Assembly: GCA_013372875.1 (NCBI GenBank)
Contig: JABXIW010000428.1
Location: forward strand, 1 to 9,152
Source of the DNA: Gammaproteobacteria bacterium
GTDB lineage: Bacteria; Pseudomonadota; Gammaproteobacteria; Enterobacterales; Kangiellaceae
Reading direction: 5' to 3'
DNA: 9,152 bases
Shown: positions 6,060-9,152 of the stretch, in pieces
Numbering within the stretch: the stretch's first letter is position 1
Layout: the number at the start of each line of letters is the position of its first letter
The notes under the pieces: generated by a model
What the model saw: only the letters and a program-made list of their open reading frames with translations
What the model was told of the DNA's origin: nothing
Database searches by the model: none
Position numbers and translations under genes: made by a program

Positions 6060-8135
6060 GTGGGCATATTCAATGAATTAAAAAGGCGTAATGTATTTCG
6101 AGTTGCGGTCGCTTACTTAGTGGTGGCATGGCTCTTATTGCAGGTCGCCGATACGCTTGGTCCATTACTCGGTATTTCCGAGCTATTTAACAAATATCTG
6201 TTCTATGGCCTGGTCATAGGTTTTGTGCCGACCGTGTTGTTCTCATGGGCCTTTGAGTTAACTCCCGATGGCATTAAGCGCGAAAAGGATATTGAGCGCG
6301 ATAAATCCCTCACTCACCTTACCGCAAAGAAGCTGGATTATATTACTTTGGGTGCGCTGATCATTGTAGCAGGATTAACTCTTTGGCAGCAGCTAGCGCC
6401 AAACCAAGTCAAAGGAGATGAAAAGAGTAGCTCAGAGAATTTGTCCCTAGTAGATGCTATTAAAAGTGAAACTGAGTCGCCTAGTCAGCTGGCTTTAGCT
6501 AAAGGGGTTGCGGTTTTGCCCTTTACCAATTTATCTGCAAACCAGGAAAATCAGTATTTTGCCAATGGTGTGCATGAAGACATCTTGACACAGTTATCCA
6601 AAATCGATGCGTTGAAAATTATTTCGCGAACCTCGATGATCAATATTGCAAAGAGAGGTTACACGATTGATGAGCTAGGCCAGATGCTGAATGTGAGTCA
6701 TGTGCTGGAAGGCAGCGTTAGACGCGATGGTGACAAAGTCAGAGTAACAGTCCAGCTAATTGATGCGGCTAATGACAATCATGTGTGGGCGGATAATTAT
6801 GATCGTAAACTAGAAGATATATTCTCAATTCAATCGGAAATAGCTATTAGTATTGCTGAGCAGTTGAAGGCAAAACTAACGGTTGAGCAGCTAGCAAGTA
6901 TCAGCAACAATGCAATCAGTAATACTAAAGCCTATGATCTTTATAACCAAGCAAGAGAGTTAAATAGAACTTGGCGTGGTGGGGAAGGCTTCCGTGAGAT
7001 GCTTCCCTTGCTGCAAGAAGCGGTAGATATTGAGCCTGGGTTTATCGATGCTGAAATAATGTTGCTAGAAGTATATGGACGGTTAGTCTGGACGGCAATG
7101 GATTTAACCGGTGATTATAAAAAGAAGGCTGCTGAGTTATTGATGAAAATCGAAACTCAGCATCCTGATACTGGTGCGGCCTATCAGGCTAAAGGAATAT
7201 ATGATTACACCATTGAGAGAAACTATGCACAGGCTCTGACTTACTTTAAAAAAGCATTAGAGCAAAACCCCAAAAGTTTAGACATTATGTCTTATATTTC
7301 ATTTTGCTATAAAAGGCTAGGAAGGCTAAGCGAAGGAGTTGAACTCACAAAAAAAATCTTAGAGGTTGACCCTGCCAATACAGCAATCTCGAGCGAGTTA
7401 GCTATTTATTTGGCAAGAAGTGGCGAGCTGCAACAAGCGATAGAATTTGCTGAAAAGCATATCGATAAGTTTCCAAATGATGACGCAACAAAGGCTTATT
7501 TGGCAATGCTATACATTTCCTATAGTGGAGATAGAGCAGCAGCACTTGCTGTGCTCGATAAGATGCCGCTGTTGAGCAGGCATAATTATGTTAATTATTT
7601 TCAATTAGCGTTGGATGAAAATAACTTAGAGGCGATTATTCGACAAATTGACAGCCTTCGAAATAATGAGCCTTGGCAGGAGAATTTATTTGATGGAGAA
7701 GTCGCCATACTGAGATTAGTTTCTGGTCAGCAACAGGAAGCGAAGGAGATAGCAAAAAAGGTACTAAACTTTGTGGTTGAGTGGTTAGAGAGCGGCAAGC
7801 CAATGGTTGGCAATAATGAAAAAATAAGCTACGCCTGGCTAAGCTATTTCTCGTGTATCGCTGAGCAAAAGGCTTTGTTTGTTAGATTCAGTGAGAAAAT
7901 GGAATCAACTGCGAGTACTTCAAAAGACGCATTGGTTGCTGCAAAGTTAACCTTTAGCTTCGCAGAGGCGGAGTGTGGAAGGCTTGACTCAGCTTGGAGA
8001 GTGCTTGAGACCATATTGGATGACGAAAGTGTTTTGATTAATGATTGGCACCTTGTTACTTTCCCAGCATACCGTCATTACTTCAAGTCAATCCCAGCTT
8101 TTCAGAAGAGGGTCGATAACTTAAATAAACCTTAG
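6060..8135 (+). CDS. Inner-membrane protein with TolB-like domain and TPR repeats
   Basis: The 691-residue protein opens with FNELKRRNVFRVAVAYLVVAW, here cited as residues 4-24, a conserved N-terminal block common in gammaproteobacterial TPR proteins. Membrane segments lie at about 13-33, 45-65 and 92-112. The positively charged loop at 72-91 and KRR at 8-10 suggest N-in topology, placing the bulk in the periplasm. A TolB N-terminal-like/FlgO-like domain spans about 148-272 (GVAVLPFTNLS, FANGVHEDILTQLS, VLEGSVRR, NHVWADNYDR). TPR-like helical repeats follow, clearest at about 375-500 (NYAQALTYFKKALEQNP, the next repeat ending EVDPAN, then HIDKFPNDD). Related proteins often carry a cyclase or a winged-helix DNA-binding domain; none is present here, so it is probably a protein-protein scaffold or sensor. 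Function is unknown. It is divergent from the PP-loop gene and its TAG stop overlaps the TAA stop of the gene that converges on it. Confidence 0.85.
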   Translation: MGIFNELKRRNVFRVAVAYLVVAWLLLQVADTLGPLLGISELFNKYLFYGLVIGFVPTVLFSWAFELTPDGIKREKDIERDKSLTHLTAKKLDYITLGALIIVAGLTLWQQLAPNQVKGDEKSSSENLSLVDAIKSETESPSQLALAKGVAVLPFTNLSANQENQYFANGVHEDILTQLSKIDALKIISRTSMINIAKRGYTIDELGQMLNVSHVLEGSVRRDGDKVRVTVQLIDAANDNHVWADNYDRKLEDIFSIQSEIAISIAEQLKAKLTVEQLASISNNAISNTKAYDLYNQARELNRTWRGGEGFREMLPLLQEAVDIEPGFIDAEIMLLEVYGRLVWTAMDLTGDYKKKAAELLMKIETQHPDTGAAYQAKGIYDYTIERNYAQALTYFKKALEQNPKSLDIMSYISFCYKRLGRLSEGVELTKKILEVDPANTAISSELAIYLARSGELQQAIEFAEKHIDKFPNDDATKAYLAMLYISYSGDRAAALAVLDKMPLLSRHNYVNYFQLALDENNLEAIIRQIDSLRNNEPWQENLFDGEVAILRLVSGQQQEAKEIAKKVLNFVVEWLESGKPMVGNNEKISYAWLSYFSCIAEQKALFVRFSEKMESTASTSKDALVAAKLTFSFAEAECGRLDSAWRVLETILDDESVLINDWHLVTFPAYRHYFKSIPAFQKRVDNLNKP

Positions 8136-8548
8136 TTTTTAATAATAATCACTGGATCCAATACTGGTCTTTCCGCACTACCTCGGCGCTCGGATATATC
8201 CACAATCGAGTATTTATAGGCACCTGGGCGATCAGCAATGATTAACTTTTTACTATTACCATTGCCTGAATTGATGGTTACACGATATTTGCCTGAGGCA
8301 AAAGGCGTTTGTTCAGACTCGATGATCAACATGATGGTGTTTTTATCACCACTGACGGATAGCTCAACTTCATCACCAGCATCAACAAAAATGGTGGCCG
8401 CACCTCGAGAAATTTGTGGCGGTTGATTTTGATCGGAAGGTAACGAGAATTCTAGCCGATGAATTTTAGTATTTTGTTCTGAAGCAGCTATTGGATGAAT
8501 AAAGATGACTAATACTAAGGCAATAAGAAAGCTATTCAATAAACGCAT
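8132..8548 (-). CDS. Small exported protein of unknown family
   Basis: I do not recognise this 138-residue protein. It begins with a signal peptide (MRLL, a hydrophobic core to about residue 21, then an AAS-type cleavage region), so it should be exported. The rest is predicted to be rich in beta strands, with blocks such as ATIFVDAGDEVELSVSGD, KYRVTINSG and a closing DPVIIIKN. That could be a small immunoglobulin- or cupredoxin-like fold, but no copper-ligand set is evident. I chose the ATG at 8548 because GGGGAA (8559-8554) lies five bases upstream and the signal peptide then starts normally. An upstream ATG at 8581 would add 11 residues without a ribosome site. Its stop overlaps that of the convergent TPR gene in TTAG at 8132-8135. 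It could be transcribed with the TusA-like gene upstream, 122 bases away, but no promoter was clear. Confidence 0.75.
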   Translation of the reverse strand: MRLLNSFLIALVLVIFIHPIAASEQNTKIHRLEFSLPSDQNQPPQISRGAATIFVDAGDEVELSVSGDKNTIMLIIESEQTPFASGKYRVTINSGNGNSKKLIIADRPGAYKYSIVDISERRGSAERPVLDPVIIIKN

Positions 8549-8651
8549 AACGATTCCCCAAATCGATCCATGAGACTTCATATTAGCATAATGTCGCTCA
8601 AAAAATGAGCAGCTGGTCGCAGTTGTAAACTATTGAGTTTAGGTAAGTTTT

Positions 8652-8681
8652 AAAAAATTCAGACTAAAAACTACTTTCTGA
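8652..8681 (-). terminator. Weak possible terminator of the TusA-like gene
   Basis: On the minus strand TCAGA (8681-8677) can pair with TCTGA (8663-8659), followed by A and six T residues (8657-8652). The stem is only five pairs with a 13-base loop and it overlaps the stop codon, so it may be weak or not functional. Confidence 0.3.
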
Positions 8682-8943
8682 GCAGAAACTCAATGCTGTG
8701 ATCTGAAAGTTCAGAATAACCTAGCACTTCAATTTCATTGATCCGTGACCAAGTAGGAATATCAGCCATAGTGCCTGGATCGGTGCAGATAACCTTTAAA
8801 ATATCGCCTTCAGCCAGCTCTTTGAGCTTATTCTGAGTCTTGATCACAGGCATTGGGCAGAGTAATCGGCTGCAATTAAGAGTTTCCGTAACGGTTAACT
8901 CTGACTCTAGTTGTTGAAACTCTTGCTCGCTGATTTTGCTCAT
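8671..8943 (-). CDS. TusA-family sulfur carrier protein
   Basis: TusA-type proteins carry a persulfide on one cysteine and pass sulfur on, classically from IscS to TusBCD/E and MnmA for tRNA 2-thiouridine. This 90-residue protein has the family's CPxP motif as CPMP (29-32), with Cys29 as the expected sulfur-bearing residue. It also has the DPGTMADIPTW block (55-65), corresponding to DPATTRDIPGF in E. coli TusA. A second cysteine, Cys24, is close by. It is slightly longer than E. coli TusA (81 residues) at the N-terminus. TusA, YedF and related paralogs share these motifs, so I do not claim it is the orthologue of tusA. The ATG at 8943 has only a weak AGAG upstream. A TATAAT promoter lies 30 bases upstream, and the gene is divergent from typA. 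Confidence 0.9.
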   Translation of the reverse strand: MSKISEQEFQQLESELTVTETLNCSRLLCPMPVIKTQNKLKELAEGDILKVICTDPGTMADIPTWSRINEIEVLGYSELSDHSIEFLLRK

Positions 8944-8974
8944 GATTGACTCTGATTATTTAGAAAACAGCCGA

Positions 8975-9004
8975 ATTATAAGGGATCAGCGGCCATAGAG
9001 TAAA
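8975..9004 (-). promoter_or_regulatory. Putative promoter of the TusA-like gene
   Basis: On the minus strand TTTACT (9004-8999) and TATAAT (8980-8975) are separated by 18 bases. Transcription would start near 8968, about 25 bases before the ATG. The -10 is perfect and the -35 matches four of six consensus positions. Confidence 0.6.
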
Positions 9005-9097
9005 TTGAATTAAGGTGACTATTTTCTGTGCTAATGCCGGTAACTAGTGTAGAATTGCGCCACTTTTTATAGCTCCAACTAGATTAACGAGATTCCC

Positions 9098-9152
9098 ATG
9101 ATCGAAAAATTACGCAATATCGCCATTATTGCCCACGTTGACCACGGTAAAA
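9098..9152 (+). CDS. typA: GTPase TypA/BipA, first 18 codons (cut at window edge)
   Basis: The 18 visible residues, from MIEKLRN to HVDHGK, are identical to the N-terminus of E. coli BipA. They include most of the P-loop (AHVDHGK), where translational GTPases bind the nucleotide phosphates. TypA binds the ribosome and assists large-subunit assembly and growth under stress and cold. The ATG at 9098 has a short GAG (9089-9091) upstream. TAGAAT at 9050-9055 is a possible -10, but its -35 is poor. Reading away from glnA is the arrangement known in E. coli. Confidence 0.93.
   Translation, partial: MIEKLRNIAIIAHVDHGK

Noticed and set aside
8549..8581. Upstream ATG at 8581 for the small exported protein
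   Set aside because: It would put 11 extra residues before the signal peptide and has no ribosome site, while the ATG at 8548 has GGGGAA five bases upstream.
8596..8610. Hairpin GCTCA-AAAAA-TGAGC as a terminator between the TusA-like gene and the small exported protein gene
   Set aside because: The stem is five pairs and no T-run follows on either strand.
1..9152. CRISPR arrays, tRNA or rRNA genes, insertion sequences, phage attachment sites
   Set aside because: I looked for regularly spaced repeats, cloverleaf-like segments, transposase motifs and terminal inverted repeats and saw none. A tRNA or covariance-model scan would settle this.

Overview
The window is a stretch of a gammaproteobacterial chromosome. 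It is framed by two housekeeping genes that read outward: glnA (glutamine synthetase, minus strand, cut at the left edge) and typA/bipA (ribosome-associated GTPase, plus strand, only its first 18 codons inside the right edge). In E. coli these two genes are divergent neighbours; here about 8.3 kb carrying six genes lies between them. The visible GlnA and TypA residues are very close to the enterobacterial proteins. The moderately AT-rich DNA, a large TonB-dependent receptor and a membrane TolB-like/TPR protein suggest a free-living, probably marine or aquatic lineage. A Kangiellaceae-like relative is a guess from the gene mix, not something the sequence proves.

Layout, left to right. 1-784: glnA N-terminal half, with an NtrC-type palindrome and a sigma-70-like promoter upstream. 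785-1135: a 351-bp divergent control region with the glnA signals on the left, and an inverted repeat, an extended -10 promoter and a ~100-nt leader for the receptor on the right. 1136-3712: an 858-residue TonB-dependent outer-membrane receptor with codon use typical of strong expression, closed by a textbook terminator. 3761-4759: an orphan class I SAM-dependent methyltransferase starting two bases after that terminator. 4772-5836 (minus): a PP-loop ATPase resembling tRNA-thiolation enzymes, converging on the methyltransferase and sharing a hairpin with it. 5837-6059: divergent promoter region. 6060-8135: an inner-membrane protein with three membrane segments, a TolB-like domain and TPR repeats. 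8132-8548 (minus): a small exported protein of unknown family whose stop codon overlaps that of the TPR gene. 8671-8943 (minus): a TusA-family sulfur carrier. 8944-9097: divergent promoter region ahead of typA.

Two possible functional links stand out, both inferred. The PP-loop protein has cysteines placed like those of thiouridylases and lies on the same strand as a TusA-like sulfur carrier, so both may take part in sulfur transfer to RNA, although they are not in one operon. The receptor is followed closely by the methyltransferase, but the terminator between them argues against simple co-expression. I saw no insertion sequence, tRNA, rRNA, CRISPR array, phage gene or attachment site. I do not find a clearly new multi-gene system; the best leads are the methyltransferase, the PP-loop/TusA pair and the receptor control region.
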